Source of the DNA: Mycobacterium triplex
Lineage (GTDB): Bacteria; Actinomycetota; Actinomycetes; Mycobacteriales; Mycobacteriaceae
Reading direction: 5' to 3'
Length of the DNA stretch: 64,000 bases
Assembly (NCBI RefSeq): GCF_000689255.1
Contig: NZ_HG964446.1
Span: 5,799,455 to 5,863,454 of the forward strand
The position numbers and the translations under genes are program-made. The notes under the pieces were generated by a model that was not told the origin of the DNA, did no database searches, and saw only the letters and a program-made list of their open reading frames with translations. Shown here in pieces: positions 18,112 to 27,769 of the stretch (positions are counted from its first letter, which is position 1; the number at the start of each line of letters is the position of its first letter).

Positions 18112-18925
18112 CCAAGCCGTCGAGACCGCCGATCCGCGGCCTCCCGTCGTCTCGCTCGCCGGTGCGCGGCTGGCGTTCGGCGATCGCGTGCTGTGGGACG
18201 GTCTCGACCTGTCGGTGTCGCCGGGGGAGTTCATCGCGGTGCTCGGCCCCAACGGCACCGGCAAGACCTCGCTACTGAAGGTGTTGCTCGGACAACTGCT
18301 GCTGAGTGCGGGAGCCGCCCACGTCGACGGCAAGGAGGTCACCTCGGGCAGCGGAGCCATCGGCTATGTGCCCCAACACCGCCCGATCGACCGGGACGTG
18401 ATGCTGCTCGGCCGCGACCTGGTCGCCCTCGGCATCGACGGACACCGCTGGGGCTTCCTGCCGTTGCGCGCCGCCGAACGCAGCCGCCGCCGACTGGCCG
18501 TGCGGCAGGCGCTGGCACAGGTCAACGGCGACCAGCTGGCCGATGTCCGGGTCGGGCTGATGTCGGGTGGGGAGTTGCAGCGCGTGCGCATCGCGCAGGC
18601 GTTGGCCAGCGATCCGATGCTGCTGCTGTGCGACGAACCGCTACTGGCGCTGGACCCGGCCAACGCCAAACTGGTCGCGGCGCTGATCGACCGCCGCCGC
18701 CGCGAAGCCAACACCACGGTCATGGTGGTGACCCACGAGATCAACACGATCCTGCCGTATGTCGACCGGGTGCTGTATCTGGTCGACGGCCGCTTCCGCA
18801 TCGGCACGGTCGAGCAGGTGATGAACACCGAGACGCTGTCCACGTTGTACCGGGCCGACATTCAGGTGGTGCAGGTCAACGACCGCTACGTGGTGATCGG
18901 CGAAGACAGCGGACACGCGCTATGA
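18098..18925 (+). CDS. Zinc/manganese ABC transporter ATP-binding protein
   Basis: Cytoplasmic ATPase of the importer, 275 residues from ATG 18098. Walker A is GPNGTGKTS, Q-loop YVPQHRPI, signature LMSGGELQRVRIA (MSGGE instead of LSGGQ), Walker B LLLCDEPLLALD and switch His in VVTHEIN. It overlaps the binding-protein gene by 14 bp and the permease gene by 4 bp (ATGA), so the three are translationally coupled. A longer open frame starts at 18023 but lies inside the previous gene. Confidence 0.93.
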   Translation: MPVIDQAVETADPRPPVVSLAGARLAFGDRVLWDGLDLSVSPGEFIAVLGPNGTGKTSLLKVLLGQLLLSAGAAHVDGKEVTSGSGAIGYVPQHRPIDRDVMLLGRDLVALGIDGHRWGFLPLRAAERSRRRLAVRQALAQVNGDQLADVRVGLMSGGELQRVRIAQALASDPMLLLCDEPLLALDPANAKLVAALIDRRRREANTTVMVVTHEINTILPYVDRVLYLVDGRFRIGTVEQVMNTETLSTLYRADIQVVQVNDRYVVIGEDSGHAL

Positions 18926-19782
18926 ACAGCCAGCTCGCCGACGTGCTGGATCATCTGCTCTCGTTCGACATCACCGCCGCCCTGCTGAACCACGACTTCG
19001 TCCAGCAGGCACTGCTGGCGGCCGCTCTGCTGGGGCTGGTGGCCGGGCTGATCGGCCCGTTCATCGTGATGCGCCAGATGTCGTTCGCCGTGCACGGATC
19101 CAGCGAATTGTCCTTGACCGGAGCGGCATTCGCGTTGCTGGTCGGATTCCAGGTGGGCCTGGGCGCCCTGATCGGCAGCGCGGTGGCGGCCGCGCTGTTC
19201 GGCCTGCTCGGTCAGCGCGCCCGGGAGCGCGATTCGGTGACCGGGGTGGTGCTGGCGTTCGGGCTGGGTCTGGCGGTGCTGTTCATCTACCTCTACCCCG
19301 GACGCACCACGACGAGCTTCGCGTTGCTCACCGGCCAGATCGTCGGCGTGGGCTACACCGGACTGGCGATGCTGGCACTGGTGTGCCTGCTGGTCCTCGG
19401 CGTGCTGGCGCTGTGCTACCGACCGTTGCTGTTTGCCACCGTCGATCCCGATGTCGCGGCGGCCCGTGGCGTTCCGGTCAAGGCATTGGGCATCGTGTTC
19501 GCGGCGCTGGTCGGCGTGGTGGCCGCTCAGGCCGTACAGATCGTCGGCGCCCTGCTGGTGATGTCGCTGCTGATCACTCCGGCGGCCGCGGCCGCGCGGG
19601 TGGTCGCCACGCCCGCGGCGGCCATCGCGGCCTCGGTGATCTTCGCCGAGGTCGCCGCGGTGGGCGGGATCGTGCTGTCGCTGGCGCCCGGTGTCCCGGT
19701 GTCGGTGTTCGTTGCAACGATCTCGTTTCTGATCTATCTATCTTGCTGGCTGCTGGGACGGCGGCGGGAGGCCAGCACTTAA
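18922..19782 (+). CDS. Zinc/manganese ABC transporter permease
   Basis: Integral membrane subunit of the ABC-3 (ZnuB-like) family, 286 residues with about seven to eight hydrophobic segments. Family motifs include GPFIVMRQMSFAVHGSSELS near the N-terminus, and later RGVPVKALGIVFAALVGVV and QIVGALLVMSLLITPAAAA. It starts in the ATPase stop codon (ATGA). Last gene of the Zur-controlled operon; the next gene starts 48 bp on. Confidence 0.93.
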   Translation: MNSQLADVLDHLLSFDITAALLNHDFVQQALLAAALLGLVAGLIGPFIVMRQMSFAVHGSSELSLTGAAFALLVGFQVGLGALIGSAVAAALFGLLGQRARERDSVTGVVLAFGLGLAVLFIYLYPGRTTTSFALLTGQIVGVGYTGLAMLALVCLLVLGVLALCYRPLLFATVDPDVAAARGVPVKALGIVFAALVGVVAAQAVQIVGALLVMSLLITPAAAAARVVATPAAAIAASVIFAEVAAVGGIVLSLAPGVPVSVFVATISFLIYLSCWLLGRRREAST

Positions 19783-19830
19783 GCTTGTCGGGCGTTCCAG
19801 CTCGCGGCGAAGGTGGCTAATCAGTAAGCG

Positions 19831-20556
19831 ATGTATCGGGTACTTCGATGGACGATCGCCTTACTCGCCGCTTGCGCGTTGACGGCGGGCTGCACCAGGG
19901 CGGTCGACGGAACCGCGGTGGCCGCCGAACCCGGTAGCCGCCCCACCACCAGCTCATCGGCCAGCCCCGCCCCGCGCGCAATGCCGACCACCACCCTGGA
20001 GGGCCTGCTGCTGAGTCAGGACCAGCTTGTCGCCCTTGCCGGGGGAACGAACATGGCGCTGGTCGGCACCGCCAACGGCACCTCGGATTCCTCGCAGATC
20101 ATCGACGATCGCACCTGCCTGGGACTCGCCTCAGTGGGCGACGTGACGGTCTACGCCGACAGCGGATATGTCGCGATGCGGGGCAACCAATTCAGCACGC
20201 CCAACGCCGTCCAAGCCGATGTCACCCAGCTCGTGACGTCGTTCACCACCGGAGGCGACGCCCAGGCGTTATTGCAACGCGCGCAACAGGACTGGCAACG
20301 ATGCGCCCGGCGACGTTACGGATTTCACTCCTCGAACGGCAATCACAGCTACTTCTCGACCCTCGACTTGCGAGTGACCGGCTCGCGCATAGAGTTGTCG
20401 ATGCGCCAGGAGGAAGATCCCCGCTGGGGCTGCTCGCACGCGATGGCCGTGCGGGACTTCGTCGTCGTCGAGGGCAGGGTCTGCCTGCTCAACAAGGACC
20501 CCGATCCGGCGGCCAACAACCTCCTCGACCAGATCATTGCCAAGATTGCGCAATAA
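19831..20556 (+). CDS. lppH: LppH-like lipoprotein with PknH-type sensor domain
   Basis: 241 residues. Signal peptide and lipobox LTAGC (Cys about 21) followed by a Ser/Pro/Thr-rich spacer. The folded part (about 55-241) begins LEGLLLSQDQLVALAGG and has four cysteines (DDRTCLG, WQRCARR, WGCSHAM, GRVCLLN), as in the extracytoplasmic sensor domain of kinase PknH, to which Mtb LppH (Rv3576) is related. It is therefore a stand-alone surface copy of a kinase sensor fold; the ligand is unknown. The lppH assignment rests on synteny and the domain. Confidence 0.8.
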   Translation: MYRVLRWTIALLAACALTAGCTRAVDGTAVAAEPGSRPTTSSSASPAPRAMPTTTLEGLLLSQDQLVALAGGTNMALVGTANGTSDSSQIIDDRTCLGLASVGDVTVYADSGYVAMRGNQFSTPNAVQADVTQLVTSFTTGGDAQALLQRAQQDWQRCARRRYGFHSSNGNHSYFSTLDLRVTGSRIELSMRQEEDPRWGCSHAMAVRDFVVVEGRVCLLNKDPDPAANNLLDQIIAKIAQ

Positions 20557-20565
20557 GCTAGGCAG

Positions 20566-21324
20566 GTGGCCGGTATCGACCTGAACGCCGACTTGGGCGA
20601 AGGCTTCGGCGTCTGGAGCCTGGGCGACGACGACGCCATGCTCGGAATCGTCACGAGCGCGAACGTGGCGTGCGGGTTCCACGCGGGTGATCCGGCCGGC
20701 CTGTTGCGGGTGTGCCGGTTGGCCGCCGAGCGTGGCGTGCGCATCGGAGCTCAAGTCAGCTATCGCGACCTGGCCGGATTTGGCCGGCGCTTCATCGATG
20801 TCGCCGTCGACGATCTGGTCGCCGACGTGGTGTATCAGATCGGCGCACTGCAGGCGATCGCGCACGCGGCGGGCTCGGCCGTCACCTACGTCAAACCCCA
20901 TGGCGCGCTCTACAACACGATCGTCACCAATCATGAACAGGCCGCGGCGGTGGCGGCGGCGGTACAGCTGGCCGACGCCTCGCTGCCGGTGCTCGGCATG
21001 GCGGGTTCGGCCTTCTTCGACGAGGCTGCGCATGTCGGATTACACACCGTCGCAGAGGCTTTCGCCGATCGCGCCTACCGGCCCGACGGCCAGCTGGTCT
21101 CACGCCGCGAACCGAACGCGGTGCTGCACGACCCGGCGGAGATCGCCCGGCGCGTGGTGAGGCTGGCGACCTCGGGACAGGTCGCCGCGGTCGACGGCAC
21201 CCAGATCGCAGTGAGCGTGGAATCTGTTTGTGTACACGGTGATTCGCCGGGTGCGGTACAGATCGCCAGCGCGGTGCGTGATCAGCTCGAGGCCGCGGGT
21301 ATCGAGATCAGGGCGTTCTGCTGA
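20566..21324 (+). CDS. pxpA: 5-oxoprolinase subunit A (PxpA, LamB/YcsF family)
   Basis: ATP-dependent cleavage of 5-oxoproline to glutamate normally needs PxpA, PxpB and PxpC; this is the PxpA subunit. 252 residues with DLNADLGEGFG at the start, VACGFHAGDP, KPHGALYNTI and VCVHGDSPGAV, all family motifs. GTG start at 20566. Its TGA overlaps the next ATG by one base. No pxpB or pxpC is visible in the window, so the partners are elsewhere or the protein has another use. Not present at this position in Mtb as I recall it. Confidence 0.9.
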   Translation: MAGIDLNADLGEGFGVWSLGDDDAMLGIVTSANVACGFHAGDPAGLLRVCRLAAERGVRIGAQVSYRDLAGFGRRFIDVAVDDLVADVVYQIGALQAIAHAAGSAVTYVKPHGALYNTIVTNHEQAAAVAAAVQLADASLPVLGMAGSAFFDEAAHVGLHTVAEAFADRAYRPDGQLVSRREPNAVLHDPAEIARRVVRLATSGQVAAVDGTQIAVSVESVCVHGDSPGAVQIASAVRDQLEAAGIEIRAFC

Positions 21325-22244
21325 TGCGGCTGAAACTCGGGCGCCCCGATATCGCGCGGTATGCGGATCGGTTCGACGCTCCCGCCGCCGAACCCGGCGG
21401 GCTCTCGGCGACCTGGATGGGTGTAGCGACCGTGCTGATCGACGACGGCTCGTCGGCACTGATGACCGATGGCTATTTCTCCCGCCCCAGTCTGGCGAGA
21501 ATCGCCGCGGGCAAGCTGTCGCCGTCGGAGGCGCGCGTGGACGGCTGCCTGGCCCGGGCCAAGGTGTCGCGGCTGGCGGCGGTCATCCCGGTGCACACCC
21601 ACGTCGACCACGCGATGGATTCCGCACTGGTCGCCGACCGCACCGGCGCCCAACTGGTCGGGGGCGAGTCGGCCGCCAACGTCGGGCGCGGATACGGCTT
21701 GCCGGAGAACCTCCTGACCGTCGCGGTTCCGGGCGAACCAATTCGGTTGGGCGCCTTCGACGTAACGCTGGTGGAATCGCACCACTGTCCGCCCGACCGG
21801 TTCCCCGGCGTGATCGACGCACCACTGGTGCCGCCGGTGAAGGCGTCGGCCTATCGCTGCGGCGAGTCGTGGTCGACGCTGATTCACCACCTGCCGTCGG
21901 ATCGGCGGTTGCTGATTCAGGGCAGCGCCGGCTTCGTCAAGGGCGCGCTGGCCGGGCGGCGCGCCGACGCGGTCTACCTGTCGGTCGGTCAACTAGGTTT
22001 GCAGCCGCGCTCCTACCTGCTCGACTACTGGACCGAGACCGTGCGAGCGGTGGGCGCGCGCCGGGTGATCCTGATCCACTGGGACGACTTCTTCCGCCCA
22101 TTGTCAAAGCCGTTGCGGGCCTTGCCGTATGCGGGCGATGACCTGGACGTGTCCGTCCGGGTGCTTGACGAGCTGGCCGCGCGTGACGGTGTCGCGCTGC
22201 ACATGCCGACGGTGTGGCGTCGGGAAAACCCTTGGATGGTCTAG
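21324..22244 (+). CDS. Metallo-beta-lactamase-fold hydrolase, Rv3577-like
   Basis: 306 residues. Metal site motif HTHVDHAMD (HxHxDH) at about residue 91; further candidate ligands are the HH of LVESHHCPPD and the His of ILIHWDDFF, spaced as in the L-ascorbate lactonase/UlaG-like branch of the fold. There is no signal peptide, so it is probably cytoplasmic. It begins in the pxpA stop (TGATG) and is followed after three bases by the permease gene, so it lies mid-operon. Substrate not known. Confidence 0.88.
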   Translation: MRLKLGRPDIARYADRFDAPAAEPGGLSATWMGVATVLIDDGSSALMTDGYFSRPSLARIAAGKLSPSEARVDGCLARAKVSRLAAVIPVHTHVDHAMDSALVADRTGAQLVGGESAANVGRGYGLPENLLTVAVPGEPIRLGAFDVTLVESHHCPPDRFPGVIDAPLVPPVKASAYRCGESWSTLIHHLPSDRRLLIQGSAGFVKGALAGRRADAVYLSVGQLGLQPRSYLLDYWTETVRAVGARRVILIHWDDFFRPLSKPLRALPYAGDDLDVSVRVLDELAARDGVALHMPTVWRRENPWMV

Positions 22245-22247
22245 ACC

Positions 22248-23489
<1,242 letters not shown>

Positions 23490-24881
23490 TCAGACGAAGG
23501 CCGCCGTCTTCGCCCGCAGGTAAATGTGCGCGTGAATGGGCTTCGCGGCGACGACCGTGAACGGTGTGGCCAGCGGGAAATCGTCGTCGAGGGAAGCGAT
23601 CTCAGCGGTGCGGATGATCGTGGCCAGCGCGATGGTGGCCTCCAGCATCGCGAAGTGGTCGCCGATACACGAGCGCGGCCCGCCGCCGAACGGCAGATAC
23701 TGCCAACGGCTGCGGCCCTTCGACCGTTCCGGCAGGAAGCGGTCCGGATCGAAACGCAGCGGATCCTCCCACAGATCGGGGTCGCGGTGCAGTGCGTAGA
23801 AGCTCACCAGCGCAATGGTTTTGGCAGGGACGCGGTAGCCGTCCACCACGATGTCGCGGGTGGGCGTTCGGGCCGTCCCCGACGCGGGTGGACACAACCG
23901 CAGCGCCTCGTGCAGCACCCGCACGGTCAAACCGAGTTGGGTCACGTCGTCCGGGGTGAGCGGTCGGTCGCCCAGCGTCGCGACCTCTGCTCGCACCCGG
24001 TCCTGAATGCCGGGATGATGTCCCAACGCCCACAACGCATAGGTCAGCGTGGTCGACGTGGTGTCGTGGCCCGCGAGCATGAAAAGCACCAACTCGGCGC
24101 AGATCTCGTCGTCGGTCAAGGGCAGACCGGTCTCCGGATCGATCGCCTCGATCAGTGCCCGCACCAGCGGCGCGTCCCGGTCGGGATCGGCGCGCACCGC
24201 ATGCAGAATTTCGGCGGCCAGCCCGTGCAGGATGTCGTTGGCCCGGCGAGCCGCGCGCTGACCTCGGGTGGGCAGCCATCGCGGCGGATTCACCGGCCGC
24301 GCCGCGCGGTCCGCCACCCATGACAACGAGGCCCGCAACGCATGCCCGACCTGCTCGGCCCGCTCGTCGAGATCCACGCCGAGCACCGAACGCCCAAGTG
24401 CCCGCAGGGTGAGCAGCCGGCATTCGCGGTCCAGGTCCACAATGTCGCCCGCCCGCCATCCGTCGACGATCCCCTGGGCGGCCGCGCCCATGTGCCCGGC
24501 ATAGCCGGACACCTGCCGCTTGGTGAACATCGGTTGCAGCGCGCGCCGCCGCGGTAGCCAGCGTTCGTGCGGGAGGTTGAGCAAGTTGCCGCCCATCAGC
24601 GCGCGCATCTCGGCCATCGAGCGGACGCGGCCGCGGTCCGAGATCTCGTCGTTGCGGCCCAACAGGTCTCGGGCGCCCTGCGGCGTCGCGATCACCACCA
24701 CATCCGGCAACAGCCACGCCGGGGCGAGCCTCAGCCGGGTGACCCGGCCCCCGGCGTCCAGCAATGCTTGCAGCCCGTCGACGTAGGACCGTACCGCCTT
24801 GAGTTGCCGCCAGTACGGGAGCGGATTCTTCGGCGCCAGGTCCAACGCCTCGACGGCGGGTGTCTCCAGGATCTCGACCAT
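23490..24881 (-). CDS. Cytochrome P450
   Basis: 463-residue haem-thiolate monooxygenase. I-helix oxygen-activation motif MLAGHDTTSTT, K-helix EALRLCP, PERF-like RFDPDRFLPE and haem loop FGGGPRSCIGDHFAM with the axial Cys are all intact, so it should be active. No membrane anchor is present, so it is a soluble class I type needing a ferredoxin; none is encoded beside it. Start ATG 24881 (MVEILETPAVEAL) with GGAG upstream. A palindrome close to that before the FAD gene lies 58-71 bp upstream. The family number and substrate cannot be named from the sequence. No counterpart at this locus in Mtb. Confidence 0.94.
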   Translation of the reverse strand: MVEILETPAVEALDLAPKNPLPYWRQLKAVRSYVDGLQALLDAGGRVTRLRLAPAWLLPDVVVIATPQGARDLLGRNDEISDRGRVRSMAEMRALMGGNLLNLPHERWLPRRRALQPMFTKRQVSGYAGHMGAAAQGIVDGWRAGDIVDLDRECRLLTLRALGRSVLGVDLDERAEQVGHALRASLSWVADRAARPVNPPRWLPTRGQRAARRANDILHGLAAEILHAVRADPDRDAPLVRALIEAIDPETGLPLTDDEICAELVLFMLAGHDTTSTTLTYALWALGHHPGIQDRVRAEVATLGDRPLTPDDVTQLGLTVRVLHEALRLCPPASGTARTPTRDIVVDGYRVPAKTIALVSFYALHRDPDLWEDPLRFDPDRFLPERSKGRSRWQYLPFGGGPRSCIGDHFAMLEATIALATIIRTAEIASLDDDFPLATPFTVVAAKPIHAHIYLRAKTAAFV

Positions 24882-24938
24882 GCCGCACTCCTTCGTGTGC
24901 TGAAGGCACGGTATGGCCGCGTTGTGCTCGCGCACATG

Positions 24939-24952
24939 CGTAGCCGACTACT
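24939..24952. promoter_or_regulatory. Candidate operator before the P450 gene
   Basis: CGTAGCCGACTACT differs at two bases from the perfect palindrome CGTAGTCGACTACG at 27687-27700. It lies between the luxR-type gene stop and the P450 start, at a promoter-like distance from the latter. Confidence 0.55.
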
Positions 24953-24977
24953 CCACTTGCCGCACGGACGCGCCGCG

Positions 24978-27626
24978 TCAGCTTCGTCCGCCGCAGGGTC
25001 CCGATCGGATGATCGACGCCAGTTCCTCGCGCGACTGGGCCCCTACCCGCTGGCAGGCCCGGTACACGTGTCCCTCGACGGTTCGCACCGACATCACCAG
25101 CTGCTCGGCGATGTCGCGGTTGGACAGCCCCGCCACGACGAGTTCGACGACATCGCGCTGGCGGCCGGATAGCTTTATGCCGGTCGGAGTCCGCAGCGCG
25201 GGCGTGTGCAACCCGCCGCATTCATCGGCTAATTCCCTCGCCAGCGCCGCGGCATACATCCCGCGCCGGTGGTGCTGACATTCGTCGAACGCAACGGACG
25301 CCTGCGCCGCCGCGTCGGCGGCGGTGGCCCGATCACCGATCTCCCGGTACGCCGCCGAGGCCGCCAGCAGGCCCTCGCCGTCGCCGGCGAGCAGGGCCGC
25401 CGCGTGTGACGCGATAGCGTCGGCCAGCGGCAGCGACAACGTACCGGCCAGCTCGCGCGCCCGTGCCGCCTGCGAGGCATCGCCCCATTGCGCCGCGGCC
25501 TGAATGCAGGCGAGTTCATGAGTCGGCTGGCCGCGATCGCGTGCCAGGCGTGCCGCCTCCCGTGCGGTTGCCACGGCCTCGGTCAGGTGGCCGTTTGCGG
25601 CCATCGCCCAGCCGTCGGCCAGCGCCAATGCGGTGTGCATGAACAGAAAGTCCGGCGGCACGCACGACCGTGCGGCGGTGACAGCATCATTCGCTTCGAC
25701 GGCCTGTCCGAGCTTCGCGTGTGCCTCCGCGAGGGCGAAGTAAGTCGCCGGCCGCAATCCCGTTGTGACGGCGTGTATTTGCACCCCGGCAACCGCTTCG
25801 TGCACCAACCGGGCCGATTCAGCGACGGCGCCGCGGGCCAGCTCGGCGTTGCCCAACAGGAAGGAGAGGTTCGCATACGCCAGGCCGGGAATCTCGCGAG
25901 CCGACTCGGCCAGTTGCCGTGCCGTGTCGACGAATTCGCCGATCCGTCCTACCAGCCGACAGGCGCGGCCGTAGACGGCGGCGAACCAGTACCGCATATG
26001 GGATGCCTGAAATGACGTCGTCGCGCGCCGCAGCGCCTGCTCTGCGATGCTCGAGAGCTCGTCGACCTGACCCAACGCCCCCATCGCCATGATCAACGCC
26101 AGCGAGGCCATCATCGCGTGAAAGCCCGGTAGCTCCGGGAAATCCAATGCGATCCGGGCATTTTCGGCCGCGACCTGGCAGCGCGCCGACACCGCGTCCA
26201 GACACGCCTGCACCGCCAACCGCTCGGCCCGCTGCGCAGGCGTCTCGGGCGCGGCCGCAAGTCCATCCAGGATCGAAGCGGCGTCGTGCGGCCTGAACAG
26301 CCACCAGATCAGATTGGCCGCCCGCACGGTCGCCCAGTGATGGCAGCCGGGCAGTCCGTCGCAGGCCATCTCACGCAACGCCACCTCGGCGAGCTCGCCG
26401 CGCCCAAGCAACACCAGGTTCATCGCCCGCACCTCGGCGGCCCCGGGGGCGCCGGCTTGCGTGGCGGCAGCGGCGAACCGGTCGGCCAATTCCAGATCGA
26501 GCAGCGTCATGGCGTGGCGCGCCGATTCCAGGTACAGCGCGGGGTCGGGATCGAGATCCGACTCCAGACGCAGCAGCGCGCGGCGCACGGTGCCCTGCAT
26601 GTCGGCGTCCCCGTCGTCACCCAACCGCGTCGCCAACCTGCCCCGGATTTCCGAGAGATACAACTCGCCGGCGCTCGCGCGGCGCAGCTCACCGAACAGC
26701 GGGTGGGCGAGCCTGGCCGTCAATCCGGCGGCGGTGCGCTCGATGTTCACCAGGCCCATCCGCTCGGCGGCAGCCACATCGCCGCGTTCCACCAAGTCGC
26801 ATAGCACGCCCACGGCCAGCGGCTCACATTGCGACAGCATGTCGACCACCATCGCCATCCCCGGGCTCAGCCGGCCCATCTGGCGTCCCAGCGTGTCGGA
26901 CAGGCTCGCCGAGACCGCGACATCGCCGTCCCACATCCACACCCCGGCGGTCTTGCGCATCCGCCCGGCGGCCACCTGATCGGCCAGCAGCTGCCGCAGG
27001 AAAAGGGCGTTCCCGCCGGTCAGCTTCTGGAAGCGGGCGGCACTGCGCGCATCGACCGGACCGTCCAGCTGGCTCTCGATGACCTCGCGCGTCGCAGCGG
27101 CCGAGAGTGGTTCAAGATCAAGCCGATCCAGCAGCCCGTCCTTCCACAACGCCGTCACCGCATCGGGTTCGTCGCTGCCGGTGCGGATTGTGACCACCAG
27201 TCGCACCCCACCCGACTGCGCCAGCTGGTGGACGACCAGGGCAGACAATCCGTCCAGCAGGTGTGCGTCGTCCACCCCGACCACGACCCGGCCCCGACGC
27301 TGTTGCGCGACAAACGAATTGATCACCCGTTGCACATCGGTCAATGGATTCGACATCGCCTCGCCCAGCGATCCGATGAACGCTCCCAGCGGCAGCGCGT
27401 GCGCCGAATCGGTGCCGACGATCCATTTGGTCCGCTCCCCCGCCGCCGCGGCCCGCCGCAGCGCCTCGTGGGCCAGCCAAGTCTTGCCCACGCCGGCGGC
27501 TCCGGCGACTACCACGCCCGAGTGACTGCCCGCGCTGAGGGCGCGGCGAATGATCCCTAATTCACTGTCGCGCCCGGTCAACGGCTCAGCGCCGATCACT
27601 CGGCGACTATAACGGTGCACGAGCAT
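24978..27626 (-). CDS. LuxR-family regulator with N-terminal ATPase (LAL type)
   Basis: 882 residues. The N-terminal STAND-type ATPase has Walker A GAAGVGKTW and Walker B RVVVGVDDAHLLDG. A long helical middle part (about 330-800) looks like TPR/MalT-like repeats. The C-terminal LuxR HTH (about 810-870) reads LSGRQRDVVELVVAGLSNRD and VRTVEGHVYRACQRVGAQ. This is the large ATP-binding LuxR architecture. It lies between the P450 gene (same strand, 96 bp downstream) and the divergent FAD gene, and a shared palindrome in both flanking gaps suggests it controls both. The inducer is unknown. Confidence 0.92.
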   Translation of the reverse strand: MLVHRYSRRVIGAEPLTGRDSELGIIRRALSAGSHSGVVVAGAAGVGKTWLAHEALRRAAAAGERTKWIVGTDSAHALPLGAFIGSLGEAMSNPLTDVQRVINSFVAQQRRGRVVVGVDDAHLLDGLSALVVHQLAQSGGVRLVVTIRTGSDEPDAVTALWKDGLLDRLDLEPLSAAATREVIESQLDGPVDARSAARFQKLTGGNALFLRQLLADQVAAGRMRKTAGVWMWDGDVAVSASLSDTLGRQMGRLSPGMAMVVDMLSQCEPLAVGVLCDLVERGDVAAAERMGLVNIERTAAGLTARLAHPLFGELRRASAGELYLSEIRGRLATRLGDDGDADMQGTVRRALLRLESDLDPDPALYLESARHAMTLLDLELADRFAAAATQAGAPGAAEVRAMNLVLLGRGELAEVALREMACDGLPGCHHWATVRAANLIWWLFRPHDAASILDGLAAAPETPAQRAERLAVQACLDAVSARCQVAAENARIALDFPELPGFHAMMASLALIMAMGALGQVDELSSIAEQALRRATTSFQASHMRYWFAAVYGRACRLVGRIGEFVDTARQLAESAREIPGLAYANLSFLLGNAELARGAVAESARLVHEAVAGVQIHAVTTGLRPATYFALAEAHAKLGQAVEANDAVTAARSCVPPDFLFMHTALALADGWAMAANGHLTEAVATAREAARLARDRGQPTHELACIQAAAQWGDASQAARARELAGTLSLPLADAIASHAAALLAGDGEGLLAASAAYREIGDRATAADAAAQASVAFDECQHHRRGMYAAALARELADECGGLHTPALRTPTGIKLSGRQRDVVELVVAGLSNRDIAEQLVMSVRTVEGHVYRACQRVGAQSREELASIIRSGPCGGRS

Positions 27627-27686
27627 CGGATGGGCCGCTTTGCCGACGTTTCGGTGAGCCGATGTGTAGCCGCAACCTAGTAGTGA

Positions 27687-27700
27687 CGTAGTCGACTACG
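27687..27700. promoter_or_regulatory. Perfect 14-bp palindrome between the luxR-type and FAD genes
   Basis: CGTAGTCGACTACG is its own reverse complement. It lies 61 bp before the regulator start and 69 bp before the divergent FAD gene, with a near copy before the P450. Probable operator for the intervening LuxR regulator. Confidence 0.62.
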
Positions 27701-27769
27701 CTGCCGTCGCCAGTCACCGGCCATGAGCATGACTTTCGTTAGATAAGCGCTCAGCACAGGCGGTGGGCT

